61,410 nt of DNA from a virus: positions 1 to 61,410 of IMG/VR virus record IMGVR_UViG_3300050821_001776; one strand, given 5' to 3'. Positions within the stretch are counted from its first letter, which is position 1. The number at the start of each line of letters is the position of its first letter. The notes beneath the pieces were generated by a model that worked only from the letters and a program-made list of their open reading frames with translations, was not told where the DNA came from and did no database searches. A program made the position numbers and the translations under genes. Positions 55,052-61,308 of the stretch are shown in pieces.

Positions 55052-55524
55052 CAGGGCGCAAATGGAATTGAATCCTCGTCAATGCTGGATGTCTTGGCCC
55101 GCGATCCGCCGCCAGATTGGCGTGGCGCGGGGTGCGGCTGACGCTGAGCAGGTTCCTCTGCATCGTTATCCCGCCGCGAATCCAGTAGCGTCAGCTCGCC
55201 CCGGAACTGACTTAGCACCACCTCAGTTTGATAGCGGTCCTGTCCTTGCTGGTCCGTCCATTTGCGCGTTTGCAAGGCGCCCTCAACGTAGATCTTGCTG
55301 CCCTTGTGGCAGTACTTCTCTGCCACCTCGGCCAAGCGTTCGTTGAACAGGACAATGCGGTGCCACTCTGTGCGCTCCTTGCGCTCGCCAGTGGCGCGGT
55401 CGGTCCATGACTCGCCCGTAGCAAGCGTGAGGTTGACGATCTTCTTGCCGTCTTGCGTGTTGCGCACCTCGGGGTCTTTCCCAAGGTTGCCGATGAGCAT
55501 CACGCGATTCACTGAACCAGCCAT
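55042..55524 (-). CDS. ssb: Single-stranded DNA-binding protein
   Basis: 160 residues from ATG 55524 (overlaps upstream stop region). OB fold: [81 protein letters not shown] Pro/Gly/Ser linker follows. The tail is [11 protein letters not shown]: the acidic IPF tip that recruits partners is present but extended by five residues because the end overlaps the HNH gene. Coats ssDNA in replication and works with the Sak4-like ATPase. Confidence 0.93.
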   Translation of the reverse strand: MAGSVNRVMLIGNLGKDPEVRNTQDGKKIVNLTLATGESWTDRATGERKERTEWHRIVLFNERLAEVAEKYCHKGSKIYVEGALQTRKWTDQQGQDRYQTEVVLSQFRGELTLLDSRRDNDAEEPAQRQPHPAPRQSGGGSRAKTSSIDEDSIPFAPCWQ

Positions 55525-55525
55525 T

Positions 55526-56521
55526 TTATGCGGCCTCCTGGTTGGCCGGTTCCTCACCGGGCCATTCAAAATTCTCAACCGGCGTTACTTCCGGCTCTGG
55601 TGGGGGCGCAGTGCGCGCTATCGCATCTAAGAGTGCCTTATTAAGGCGCACCAACTTGTCTCCAGTTATCCTATGCGCCAGATCTTGGGCCTCTTGGTGG
55701 TTCTGAATGCGGCTTACCCGTTCAGCATCCGGCGCATCAGCCAACGCTTTCTCGATGCGCTCAAGCATCTCGTCGTCTTTTGACTTCGGCGCGGGCGCTT
55801 CTGCCCCGGTATTCAGCCAATCCAGCATCTTCTGCCCCACATCAGGCATCAGCTTGAAATACTCGCCATCGAACAACGATGTGCGATCCTTACTGGAACT
55901 AGCCATGTGGTTTTGGTCGATGTCGAACACAACGCTGAATTCGAAGTCCAAGCCTTCACGCTGGACGGGAGCCATGCCGACTTTGCGAGGCGCCTGGCGC
56001 CCCTTGTCGTTAGTTTCCAGGACGTATTCCACCTTTGACCGCAAGGTGGCGATAATGTGCCCCGGACTTTGCAGCATCATCTCGATAAAAGCGTTGTGCT
56101 CCGGCGTCACATCGCGCCATGCAGTGTAACTATTGCCGCTCTTAGCGGCTATGTGCCCTTGCTTATCGAGCAAGCCGCCAGATCCGGCCCAAGCATGAGA
56201 GATACTGTCAAGAATGATGACTTCGCACCCAGCATCCACGAGCCCAGCGTGAGCTTCCATATATTTGGAAACTGAGAACGGCGCTTTTATGCTGGCGTAA
56301 AGAAACTCACCGATAACAAAATTCGTTCCCGGCACTGTATGGCCGACATACAGCTCACCGGAGCCATTCTCAGTATCGGCCAATCCGATCTTTGACCAAT
56401 CTCCAGTCAGTCCATAGGCGACCAGCAGAGCGCCCATTGTTTTCCCAGATCCCGCTGGCGCGCACAAACCAAGCCGCATCTTGGCTCGCTTACGTGACGC
56501 TTTCCTGATTTCGATTGCCAT
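55526..56521 (-). CDS. Sak4-like RecA-type ATPase (recombinase)
   Basis: 331 residues. Walker [17 protein letters not shown] (about residues 18-33), [16 protein letters not shown] with a possible catalytic Glu, Walker [19 protein letters not shown], and [15 protein letters not shown] sensor region. The core matches the short AAA_24/Sak4 group of phage single-strand annealing and recombination ATPases, which act with SSB encoded next door. C-terminal helical extension about 230-331. Two-base gap to ssb. Confidence 0.82.
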   Translation of the reverse strand: MAIEIRKASRKRAKMRLGLCAPAGSGKTMGALLVAYGLTGDWSKIGLADTENGSGELYVGHTVPGTNFVIGEFLYASIKAPFSVSKYMEAHAGLVDAGCEVIILDSISHAWAGSGGLLDKQGHIAAKSGNSYTAWRDVTPEHNAFIEMMLQSPGHIIATLRSKVEYVLETNDKGRQAPRKVGMAPVQREGLDFEFSVVFDIDQNHMASSSKDRTSLFDGEYFKLMPDVGQKMLDWLNTGAEAPAPKSKDDEMLERIEKALADAPDAERVSRIQNHQEAQDLAHRITGDKLVRLNKALLDAIARTAPPPEPEVTPVENFEWPGEEPANQEAA

Positions 56522-56533
56522 AACCAGCTACTC

Positions 56534-56998
56534 CTACTTTCTGTTCCTGATATTCAACGTTTGCCCATTGGGACGAATCAACGTGCAGCCCGGCACATCA
56601 ATGCCGCCTTCGATAGCTTCCTTGATTGCCTTCTTATTCGCAGTCGGCTCGTTCCAGTACCCCTCCGGCACCATGTCTGGCTGATCCACCGACACGAATG
56701 TCGCCTTGGCGCTCATGTAAGCCTTGTGATGCAAGGTTATGACTTCAGGCGCCCCGGTTTCCTGAAACGTTGCAGCAAGAGCGGCCCTGGCGCACTTCTC
56801 AGCATTGTCGGCCGCACTCTTCAGTGCCTCGGCGGCAACGATCAGACCGACTGCAGAGCACATGAGGTTTCCCAGATCTGTCATTGCGGCGCATTCCTTC
56901 TGCGCTTTCGCAAAGGCCACGCCACATGCATACACAGGGCCATAAGCGGCGCTCAGCGCGTTATGCAGCGCATCGCGGGCTTCGTCTGCGCCGTTCAT
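56534..56998 (-). CDS. Gp157-like protein
   Basis: 154 residues from ATG 56998 (TAATG overlap). N-terminal helices (DEARDALHNALSAAYGPVYA) and the C-terminal PDMVPEGYWNEPTANKKAIK, EAIEGGIDVPGCTLIRPNGQ, TLNIRNRK, the closing pattern of siphovirus Gp157 family proteins that sit beside recombination ATPases. Role in recombination or phage-resistance proposed for relatives, not proven. Confidence 0.7.
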   Translation of the reverse strand: MNGADEARDALHNALSAAYGPVYACGVAFAKAQKECAAMTDLGNLMCSAVGLIVAAEALKSAADNAEKCARAALAATFQETGAPEVITLHHKAYMSAKATFVSVDQPDMVPEGYWNEPTANKKAIKEAIEGGIDVPGCTLIRPNGQTLNIRNRK

Positions 56999-57171
56999 TA
57001 TCTCACCCACAACCACACAACAAACCCCGCGAACGCGCCGACAACCGCTAACTGCGGCAATTGCCAAAGCGCCCAACGTTGCAGCCACCACCAGCTGCGC
57101 GCTCTACGCCACGCACGAGTGTCCTCCTGACGTGCGATGGCCGCGACGGTCAGGCGATCTGGTGTGTTCAC
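56998..57171 (-). CDS. Small membrane protein, 57 aa
   Basis: Starts at GTG 57171 (GTGA overlap). MNTPDRLTVAAIARQEDTRA, then a basic Trp-rich patch (WRRARSWWWLQRWALWQLPQ) and one membrane helix (LAVVGAFAGFVVWLWVR). Unknown. Confidence 0.6.
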   Translation of the reverse strand: MNTPDRLTVAAIARQEDTRAWRRARSWWWLQRWALWQLPQLAVVGAFAGFVVWLWVR

Positions 57172-57290
57172 GAGAACATGCTTCGCAAAAACCGGCATGC
57201 CTTGTGTGCCGCTATCCAAAGAGGAATTGCCGTTAACAGCATCCCTATTTGCGTGCCCGTTCCAAACCAGAACATGTCTTCGTAGCTCAC
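57168..57290 (-). CDS. Small membrane protein, 40 aa
   Basis: GTG 57290: MSYEDMFWFGTGTQIGMLLT, AIPLWIAAHKACRFLRSMFS. One membrane segment, basic end. Coupled on both sides by GTGA overlaps. Below usual gene-finding length, but the coupling supports it. Confidence 0.55.
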   Translation of the reverse strand: MSYEDMFWFGTGTQIGMLLTAIPLWIAAHKACRFLRSMFS

Positions 57291-57466
57291 AGATCATCTC
57301 CCACAACGCCATGCCAACGCGCCAACGCCACCAGCAGATCGTCGGCACGCTCCTGCACGCTGAACAGCGCATCGGCCTCAGCATCGCGTCCGCGCTCAAC
57401 GGCGAGTTCCGCTCGCTCCTGTGCGTCAGCTGCCATGCGGCCGAGGGATTCTATGATGTGGGTCAT
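57287..57466 (-). CDS. Hypothetical helical protein, 59 aa
   Basis: ATG 57466 (ATGA): MTHIIESLGRMAADAQERAE, LAVERGRDAEADALFSVQER, ADDLLVALARWHGVVGDDL. An amphipathic helical protein, like small phage proteins with coiled-coil function. Unknown. Confidence 0.6.
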   Translation of the reverse strand: MTHIIESLGRMAADAQERAELAVERGRDAEADALFSVQERADDLLVALARWHGVVGDDL

Positions 57467-57726
57467 ACTTGGCCGGCCTCTAATGAGAACGGCTCAGTTA
57501 CAGGCGCAGCGTCATGAACGACGCGTAACACTATAATAGTGCTGCTTGGATTTGAAGTATTGCCCTGGCGCCAGAAGCCAGCGAAGTTCTTGTAAAATTC
57601 CCCGCGCGTCACATGTAGTTCGCGTGGTGTTTCATGCATCTTGGCAAGGATGCATTTCTCGCTATCCGACGTTGGCGTAAGCACAATCTGCTCTAAGCCA
57701 TCCTCGATATACAATGCGATCTTCAT
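57463..57726 (-). CDS. Hypothetical protein, 87 aa
   Basis: ATG 57726 (ATGA): MKIALYIEDGLEQIVLTPTS, then ETPRELHVTRGEFYKNFAGF and VVHDAAPVTEPFSLEAGQV. It starts like small phage proteins with an MKIxLxIxxGxxQIxLxPxxxxEK pattern. Fold beta-alpha-beta. Unknown function. Confidence 0.7.
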   Translation of the reverse strand: MKIALYIEDGLEQIVLTPTSDSEKCILAKMHETPRELHVTRGEFYKNFAGFWRQGNTSNPSSTIIVLRVVHDAAPVTEPFSLEAGQV

Positions 57727-57956
57727 CCCACCCACTCCACTTCCATCTGCCGCTCATCAGGAACGGCCCAGACGCCATCTACGTCCTGCACGGCGCAGTC
57801 CAGCGCATCTGCGGCGTCAGTCAGCTTCAGCACTGCGTCGATATACGCATCGCGTAGCCGCTCGTTTGTCAGCACGCAGGCGTGGCATTCAAGGTGCGAC
57901 GCCAGTAGATGCAGGTTCGCGGCAGTTCGGTGTGCGTCGGTTGTTTCTGGGGTCAT
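57723..57956 (-). CDS. Hypothetical protein, 77 aa
   Basis: ATG 57956 (ATGA): MTPETTDAHRTAANLHLLAS, HLECHACVLTNERLRDAYID, AVLKLTDAADALDCAVQDVD. Helical with CHAC. Unknown; in the leftward operon. Confidence 0.65.
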   Translation of the reverse strand: MTPETTDAHRTAANLHLLASHLECHACVLTNERLRDAYIDAVLKLTDAADALDCAVQDVDGVWAVPDERQMEVEWVG

Positions 57957-58144
57957 GATCCGAGACTTTCTATTGCCAGGGTTCGACAATCGCACGGCCG
58001 ATTATCTCGCCAAGCACAACCATGCATATGTGGCATATGACGCTCGCACCTAGTGGCCCAAGCATGGGCTTCAATGCGCTTAGAACCCTGATCGGCGGCG
58101 CAGATAGCGCACATAATTTGCCATTCTCGTTCTTCGTCCATCAT
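57953..58144 (-). CDS. Cys/His-rich protein, 63 aa
   Basis: MMDEEREWQIMCAICAADQG, then CERHMPHMHGCAWRDNRPCD, CRT. Six Cys and several His in pairs imply metal binding (Ala rich CAICAAD plus RPCDC). Unknown family. Confidence 0.65.
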   Translation of the reverse strand: MMDEEREWQIMCAICAADQGSKRIEAHAWATRCERHMPHMHGCAWRDNRPCDCRTLAIESLGS

Positions 58145-58150
58145 CGCCTC

Positions 58151-58381
58151 CTAAGTCACTGCTGCCTTTGCCCATTCGATAAAGCATGCGTCACACAGCG
58201 CGTATTCGCGCCCCTCGCGCCACGTTTCTGTGGCGTAGTCCTGGCCGCATTCCTCGCACCATCGTTTGCCGGCGCCTGCACATTGCTCGCACGTAATGCG
58301 CTGCGCATACGGATCGCACGATGCATACGTGTGGCCGTAACCGCGGCATTCGGGGCAGGGGAGGAATGGGTTAAGTATCAC
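58151..58381 (-). CDS. DnaJ-type zinc-finger protein, 76 aa
   Basis: GTG 58381. LPCPECRGYGHTYASCDPYA and CEQCAGAGKRWCEECGQDYA contain CxxCxGxG-like repeats as in the DnaJ Cys-rich domain, followed by CDACFIEW. Free-standing versions are frequent in phages; they may act as small zinc chaperones or nucleic acid binders. Confidence 0.7.
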   Translation of the reverse strand: MILNPFLPCPECRGYGHTYASCDPYAQRITCEQCAGAGKRWCEECGQDYATETWREGREYALCDACFIEWAKAAVT

Positions 58382-58496
58382 TGGCCGCGACCAGGAAATG
58401 CATGCTCGGCGCTGCGTTCAGCTCACTCTCAAAGCCGTAGACGCACGCGCTGGCGGCCCACGCGACGAGCGCAATGGTGAAGAGGATGGTGCGCAT
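58371..58496 (-). CDS. Small membrane or exported protein, 41 aa
   Basis: ATG 58496 (TAATG): MRTILFTIALVAWAASACVY, GFESELNAAPSMHFLVAASD. The first 18 residues are a signal-like helix ending in ASAC, a possible lipobox. Unknown. Confidence 0.55.
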   Translation of the reverse strand: MRTILFTIALVAWAASACVYGFESELNAAPSMHFLVAASDT

Positions 58497-58651
58497 TAGT
58501 CGTTCCTCGCCATTGGGAATTCGCACTGCAACGGATTGCCTTGCACGCAAGGCTTCTCGCCGTTCTTGCAATACGAACAGTTATGATCGCGAAAGATGCC
58601 GGAGCGCGACGGATCTGGATCGCGCGGGTCTGGCTTTGTTGGTTCGGGCAT
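58496..58651 (-). CDS. Cys-rich protein, 51 aa
   Basis: ATG 58651: MPEPTKPDPRDPDPSRSGIF, RDHNCSYCKNGEKPCVQGNP, LQCEFPMARND. Four Cys in NCSYCKNG...PC...QC may bind zinc. Coupled on both sides by TAATG. Unknown. Confidence 0.6.
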   Translation of the reverse strand: MPEPTKPDPRDPDPSRSGIFRDHNCSYCKNGEKPCVQGNPLQCEFPMARND

Positions 58652-58974
58652 TACTTCGCCTCCGCTAAAGCAATGGCGCGGTCGAAGCGGCCGATAACTT
58701 GCTTATGGGTGTGCGTATCGTTGTAATCCGCAATTGATGTGCGGATAGCGCGATACAGAAAATCACGCGCCAATTGATCTACTTCATAAGTAGCATTCAG
58801 CTTATGGGTCGCACATTCTACCGCTCCGAGCGCACAAAAGCAGACTGCATCTTTCGACCAAGGCGATATGTAATGGCCGTATTTATCTATAGCCGAATTG
58901 CCCTTAATCCACGCATCCGGCTGTTCAATCAGCTTCCGCGCCGCGCGCAAAACTTCTGCTGCATCTTTACTCAC
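58651..58974 (-). CDS. DUF6197-like protein, 107 aa
   Basis: MSKDAAEVLRAARKLIEQPD, AWIKGNSAIDKYGHYISPWS, KDAVCFCALGAVECATHKLN, ending GRFDRAIALAEAK. The order (LRAARxLIExPxxWxKGxxA...A..FCALGA) is that of small DUF6197 proteins. Function unknown. Confidence 0.7.
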   Translation of the reverse strand: MSKDAAEVLRAARKLIEQPDAWIKGNSAIDKYGHYISPWSKDAVCFCALGAVECATHKLNATYEVDQLARDFLYRAIRTSIADYNDTHTHKQVIGRFDRAIALAEAK

Positions 58975-59447
58975 GCCTTCCTCCTCCGCATTGCCGCCAA
59001 CGCCATAAGCGCCGCGCCCAGCACAGCCACGCCAGCTGGTTCGGGCACATCAGCAGGCGGCGGTTTCTTGCCTTCTACGCACGCCGATCCGTTCCACCAA
59101 TGCGCGGGCTGACATGGGTGCGGCGCGGGCGTTGTTTCCTCCGTCACCAAGCCGGGCGTCACAATGAAGAACCCGCCGCTGGGGATCGGCAGCGAGAACT
59201 CTTCCGGCGTCGGCAGGAACTGCAGAGGGGAGGGGCCATAGTCTGGCGCGGGCGCTACGAGCTGCGTGATGCCGCCGCCAGGCTGCGCAGGCAGAGGCGG
59301 CAACGGAGCTGCGCCAGTAAGTCCGAGGCAGCCAACCGTCGCGACGATCGCCGCCGTGCCAGCGTGCCATGACCAGCCGTGCGCGATGACCTCAGCGCGG
59401 GTGTAGATCGTGCGCCAGCCTCGAAGGCAGTCCCATGCGCGGATCAC
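58971..59447 (-). CDS. PEP-CTERM protein
   Basis: 158 residues from GTG 59447 (GTGA). The last 26 residues, DVPEPAGVAVLGAALMALAA, MRRRKA, match the PEP-CTERM sorting tail: V-P-E-P, a membrane helix, then a basic Arg cluster. Hosts with exosortase recognise such tails and cut and anchor the protein outside. An N-terminal hydrophobic stretch (GTAAIVATVGCLGLTGAAPL) could serve as the export signal. The middle is Pro-rich. A surface role in lysogeny is inferred; whether the host has exosortase is unknown. Confidence 0.72.
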   Translation of the reverse strand: MIRAWDCLRGWRTIYTRAEVIAHGWSWHAGTAAIVATVGCLGLTGAAPLPPLPAQPGGGITQLVAPAPDYGPSPLQFLPTPEEFSLPIPSGGFFIVTPGLVTEETTPAPHPCQPAHWWNGSACVEGKKPPPADVPEPAGVAVLGAALMALAAMRRRKA

Positions 59448-59872
59448 GACAGCACCCGCTGTGCGTCACGGGAAATAACACTTATCGACGCCAGTGCTGT
59501 CGAAGTAGATCGTCTGCTTGATCTGCCATCCGACGTAAGCTGATACGTATCACTCCCGGAATGCCCCAACGTCCATTGCCCCAGCGAGAAGCTAAAAGGC
59601 GTAATGCGGGTGCAATCATTGCTACGAACTGCAACAGTTCCGCTTCTAACGGCGTCAGCCGGCGACGGCGTAAGGCCACTTGCACGACCTCCCATCAATC
59701 TTATTGGTGTTATCTCGGCATCGACATCGTGGAACCCGGCAGAATTGCACAGGTTACCGCTCGCAATGCCGGTGCTCACGCGAAATTCACGGTCGATATC
59801 CTGACCGCAAACCGTCACAATCGCGAGAGATAGAGGCTCGCAAGCAACAGTGGGGGAAGGATGACGGTCCAA
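59444..59872 (-). CDS. First gene of pL operon, 142 aa
   Basis: TTG start with AGGAGG five bases upstream, about 18 bases after the pL start, and its stop overlaps the next GTG. MDRHPSPTVACEPLSLAIVT, VCGQDIDREFRVSTGIASGN and a Ser/Thr-rich end. Both signals support it, but from about residue 64 its translation looks like a shadow of another frame (59482-59685). In lambdoid phages this position holds the antiterminator N; no such motif is seen here. Confidence 0.5.
   Translation of the reverse strand: MDRHPSPTVACEPLSLAIVTVCGQDIDREFRVSTGIASGNLCNSAGFHDVDAEITPIRLMGGRASGLTPSPADAVRSGTVAVRSNDCTRITPFSFSLGQWTLGHSGSDTYQLTSDGRSSRRSTSTALASISVISRDAQRVLS
59482..59685 (-). CDS. Overlapping Arg-rich protein, 67 aa
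   Basis: GTG start near GGAGGT. MQVALRRRRLTPLEAELLQF, VAMIAPALRLLASRWGNG, RISLRRMADQADDLLRQHWR, R. It has the composition of a real helical protein with a basic N-terminal RRRR. It lies entirely inside the 142-residue frame in another frame. Either it is a separate gene, or the two were once one frame joined by a shift near 59690. Confidence 0.5.
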   Translation of the reverse strand: MQVALRRRRLTPLEAELLQFVAMIAPALRLLASRWGNGRWGIPGVIRISLRRMADQADDLLRQHWRR

Positions 59873-59896
59873 GATGGCCTCCTAAACGATGAGGCC

Positions 59897-59925
59897 AAGC
59901 TAATTGGGACAATTCCCAATGTCAA
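59897..59925 (-). promoter_or_regulatory. pL promoter with operator in spacer
   Basis: On the minus strand: TTGACA (59925-59920), 17-base spacer, TAGCTT (59902-59897). The spacer is the palindrome TTGGGAATTGTCCCAA (59904-59919), so repressor binding would block the promoter. It drives the leftward operon from the gene at 59872. Confidence 0.85.
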
Positions 59926-59932
59926 TGGGAAA

Positions 59933-59948
59933 TTGGGAACATTCCCAA
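59933..59948. promoter_or_regulatory. Second left operator
   Basis: TTGGGAACATTCCCAA, the same arms as the pL operator, centred 29 bases upstream. It likely supports cooperative repressor binding. Half-sites (AATGGGAA, AGTTCCCT) lie between and beyond. Confidence 0.8.
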
Positions 59949-59965
59949 CAGTTCCCTACGTAGGG

Positions 59966-60364
59966 TCAAATATCCTCTGCTTCCCCGCTTCCCCGCAGAT
60001 CGCCAATAAGTGCGTTCTCGGCCGCAGAAAGCAGCCGGTCGCGGCCGATATCGGACGCCCGGCGCCAAAGCCTGATCCATCTAAATTCCTCGGGCGTCTT
60101 AATCGTCTTCTCATCCTCTTGGAACTGGCCGGGGCGCCCTGGGTTGATTAGTTCCTCGGTGGTGCGGTCTAAAAATGCGGCCAATTTGCCCAACGATTCC
60201 GCATTCGGCTTCTTCGATTGTCCTCGAATGATATCCCGCACAAAGTCATAGGAGACGCCGGCCCTGGCTGCCAACGCCCTCATTGAGAGACTGCGTTCGA
60301 CCATGAGCCGGTGTACCTCGCGGGCAAGCGGCTTGGCGTCCGCCGGTAATTTAACCGTGGCCAT
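59966..60364 (-). CDS. CI-like repressor (XRE HTH)
   Basis: 132 residues from ATG 60364; a longer frame start at 60472 would cover pR and the cro start. HTH at about residues 12-70: ARE VHRLMVERSLSMRALAARAG, VSYDFVRDIIRGQSKKPNAE, SLGKLAAFLDRTTEELI. C-terminus helical; no LexA-type Ser/Lys autocleavage domain is seen, so induction must use another route. It lies between pL and pR with matching operators on both sides, the layout of a lysogeny switch. Confidence 0.85.
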   Translation of the reverse strand: MATVKLPADAKPLAREVHRLMVERSLSMRALAARAGVSYDFVRDIIRGQSKKPNAESLGKLAAFLDRTTEELINPGRPGQFQEDEKTIKTPEEFRWIRLWRRASDIGRDRLLSAAENALIGDLRGSGEAEDI

Positions 60365-60400
60365 ATCGGAATTGTCGCCAAAAGCGCCGCCTCCCGTAAC

Positions 60401-60416
60401 CGGGGAAGTTTCCCAA
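60401..60416. promoter_or_regulatory. Second right operator (degenerate)
   Basis: CGGGGAAGTTTCCCAA: right half TTCCCAA matches the consensus TTGGGA-N4-TCCCAA, the left half only partly. It lies 17 bases on the repressor side of the pR -35 box and may be the weak or autoregulatory site for the repressor gene's own promoter. Confidence 0.6.
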
Positions 60417-60424
60417 ATCCGGGC

Positions 60425-60453
60425 TTGACAGTTTGGGATAATTCCCAATAGTC
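60425..60453 (+). promoter_or_regulatory. pR promoter with operator in spacer
   Basis: TTGACA (60425-60430), 17-base spacer, ATAGTC (60448-60453; TAGTCT if 18). The operator TTGGGATAATTCCCAA (60433-60448) fills the spacer. Transcription would begin within a few bases of the ATG at 60463, so the first mRNA is nearly leaderless. Confidence 0.8.
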
Positions 60454-60462
60454 TATGCTTCG

Positions 60463-60660
60463 ATGACCGCACAATCTGACCTTCTTGCCGAGATCGAAGC
60501 TTTCCTCCCGAAACGCGGGATCAAGGAAACGACGTTCGGTCTCATGGCCGTCAACGACGGCAAGTTCGTCAAGCGGCTACGCGACGGCGCCAACATGACG
60601 ATTAGCACCCTCGACCGGGCACGGGAGTTCATCCGCGCCCAAACAGCAGGCGTTGTCTGA
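60463..60660 (+). CDS. Cro-like regulator, 65 aa
   Basis: MTAQSDLLAEIEAFLPKRGI, KETTFGLMAVNDGKFVKRLR, DGANMTISTLDRAREFIRAQ. The middle fits a compact HTH (TTFGLMAVNDGKFVKRLRDG). As the first gene from pR, facing the repressor, it takes the place of lambda Cro. Very short leader. DNA-binding to the TTGGGA operators is expected, not shown. Confidence 0.75.
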   Translation: MTAQSDLLAEIEAFLPKRGIKETTFGLMAVNDGKFVKRLRDGANMTISTLDRAREFIRAQTAGVV

Positions 60661-60902
60661 TGGCGTCAGCAGCCAGCCTAGCGCGCGCCAGAGCCGCCCG
60701 CGAAGGCTGGGAAGACCCGCTCGCGTACGTCATTCGTTGTAAAGCGTTACGTGAATCCTGGGTGGGGCGGCGCTTGCGAGCGCGCACAATGCAGCCGCCG
60801 CATATGTACAACATCTTTACTTGTCTATGTGGCGCCGAGTGCGTTGGCACGCTGAGCGGCCCGCGTCTGTGCAGTATGTGCCGCGCGGAGCGTTGCTCAT
60901 GA
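60660..60902 (+). CDS. Hypothetical Cys-rich protein, 80 aa
   Basis: TGATG coupling. Helical N-terminus (ASLARARAAREGWEDPLAYV) and zinc-ribbon-like end (IFTCLCGAECVGTLSGPRLC, SMCRAERCS). A small nucleic acid or protein binder is plausible; unknown. Confidence 0.65.
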   Translation: MASAASLARARAAREGWEDPLAYVIRCKALRESWVGRRLRARTMQPPHMYNIFTCLCGAECVGTLSGPRLCSMCRAERCS

Positions 60903-61021
60903 CAACGTACACCCTCCTAGACCTCGTGCTGCTCATCTGGGTTGCGCCGAATGCGCTGCTGATCCTCATGGGCGACGGACTTTACAGACAACGCGCGCGT
61001 CGTCGTGTGGGGGCGGAGTGA
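60899..61021 (+). CDS. Small membrane protein, 40 aa
   Basis: ATGA overlap. MTTYTLLDLVLLIWVAPNAL, LILMGDGLYRQRARRRVGAE: one membrane helix with a basic C-terminus. Unknown. Confidence 0.6.
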   Translation: MTTYTLLDLVLLIWVAPNALLILMGDGLYRQRARRRVGAE

Positions 61022-61308
61022 TGCGTCTCTGTCCGAATGGCTTCCGCGAATTCCTGTGCTGCTGTCTGTGCCAGGGCGCGCACGACACTTTCTGGACAAA
61101 TCCCATAGGCGTTGAGAGCGCGCCTGGGCTCGCCCGAGCCCCCTCCCAATTGCTGTCTGCTCTCCTCGAGACAGCCAACTCAGGCGCCACCCGTGAAATG
61201 CTTGGAACGCCGGACACGGGTGGCGCTTCTTTTCCTGCGATTACTCCTTCCATAAGTGACCCTTCTCTTCCTCGCAGTCAGGAACTTGAAGGACGAGAGA
61301 CGCGATGA
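61021..61308 (+). CDS. Possible protein spanning the pR terminator, 95 aa
   Basis: ATG at 61021 (TGATG), and its stop overlaps the next gene's ATG (ATGA), which is typical here. MRLCPNGFREFLCCCLCQGA is Cys-rich; the rest is Ser/Thr/Pro-rich and covers two strong hairpins. The reading frame may simply bridge the terminator, so its reality is doubtful. Confidence 0.4.
   Translation: MRLCPNGFREFLCCCLCQGAHDTFWTNPIGVESAPGLARAPSQLLSALLETANSGATREMLGTPDTGGASFPAITPSISDPSLPRSQELEGRETR
61152..61234 (+). terminator. tR-like terminator in the pR transcript
   Basis: GCTGTCT (61152-61158) pairs with AGACAGC (61169-61175). Then GCGCCACCCGTG (61184-61195) pairs perfectly over 12 bp with CACGGGTGGCGC (61215-61226), followed by TTCTTTTCC. 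The second is a convincing intrinsic terminator. It separates the Cro-like group from the early operon, so entry into early expression may need antitermination or readthrough. Confidence 0.8.

Noticed and set aside
59861-60151. 96-residue plus-strand frame across pL and the repressor 3' end
   Set aside because: It would cover two operators and a promoter and is antisense to the repressor; no ribosome site or homology pattern.
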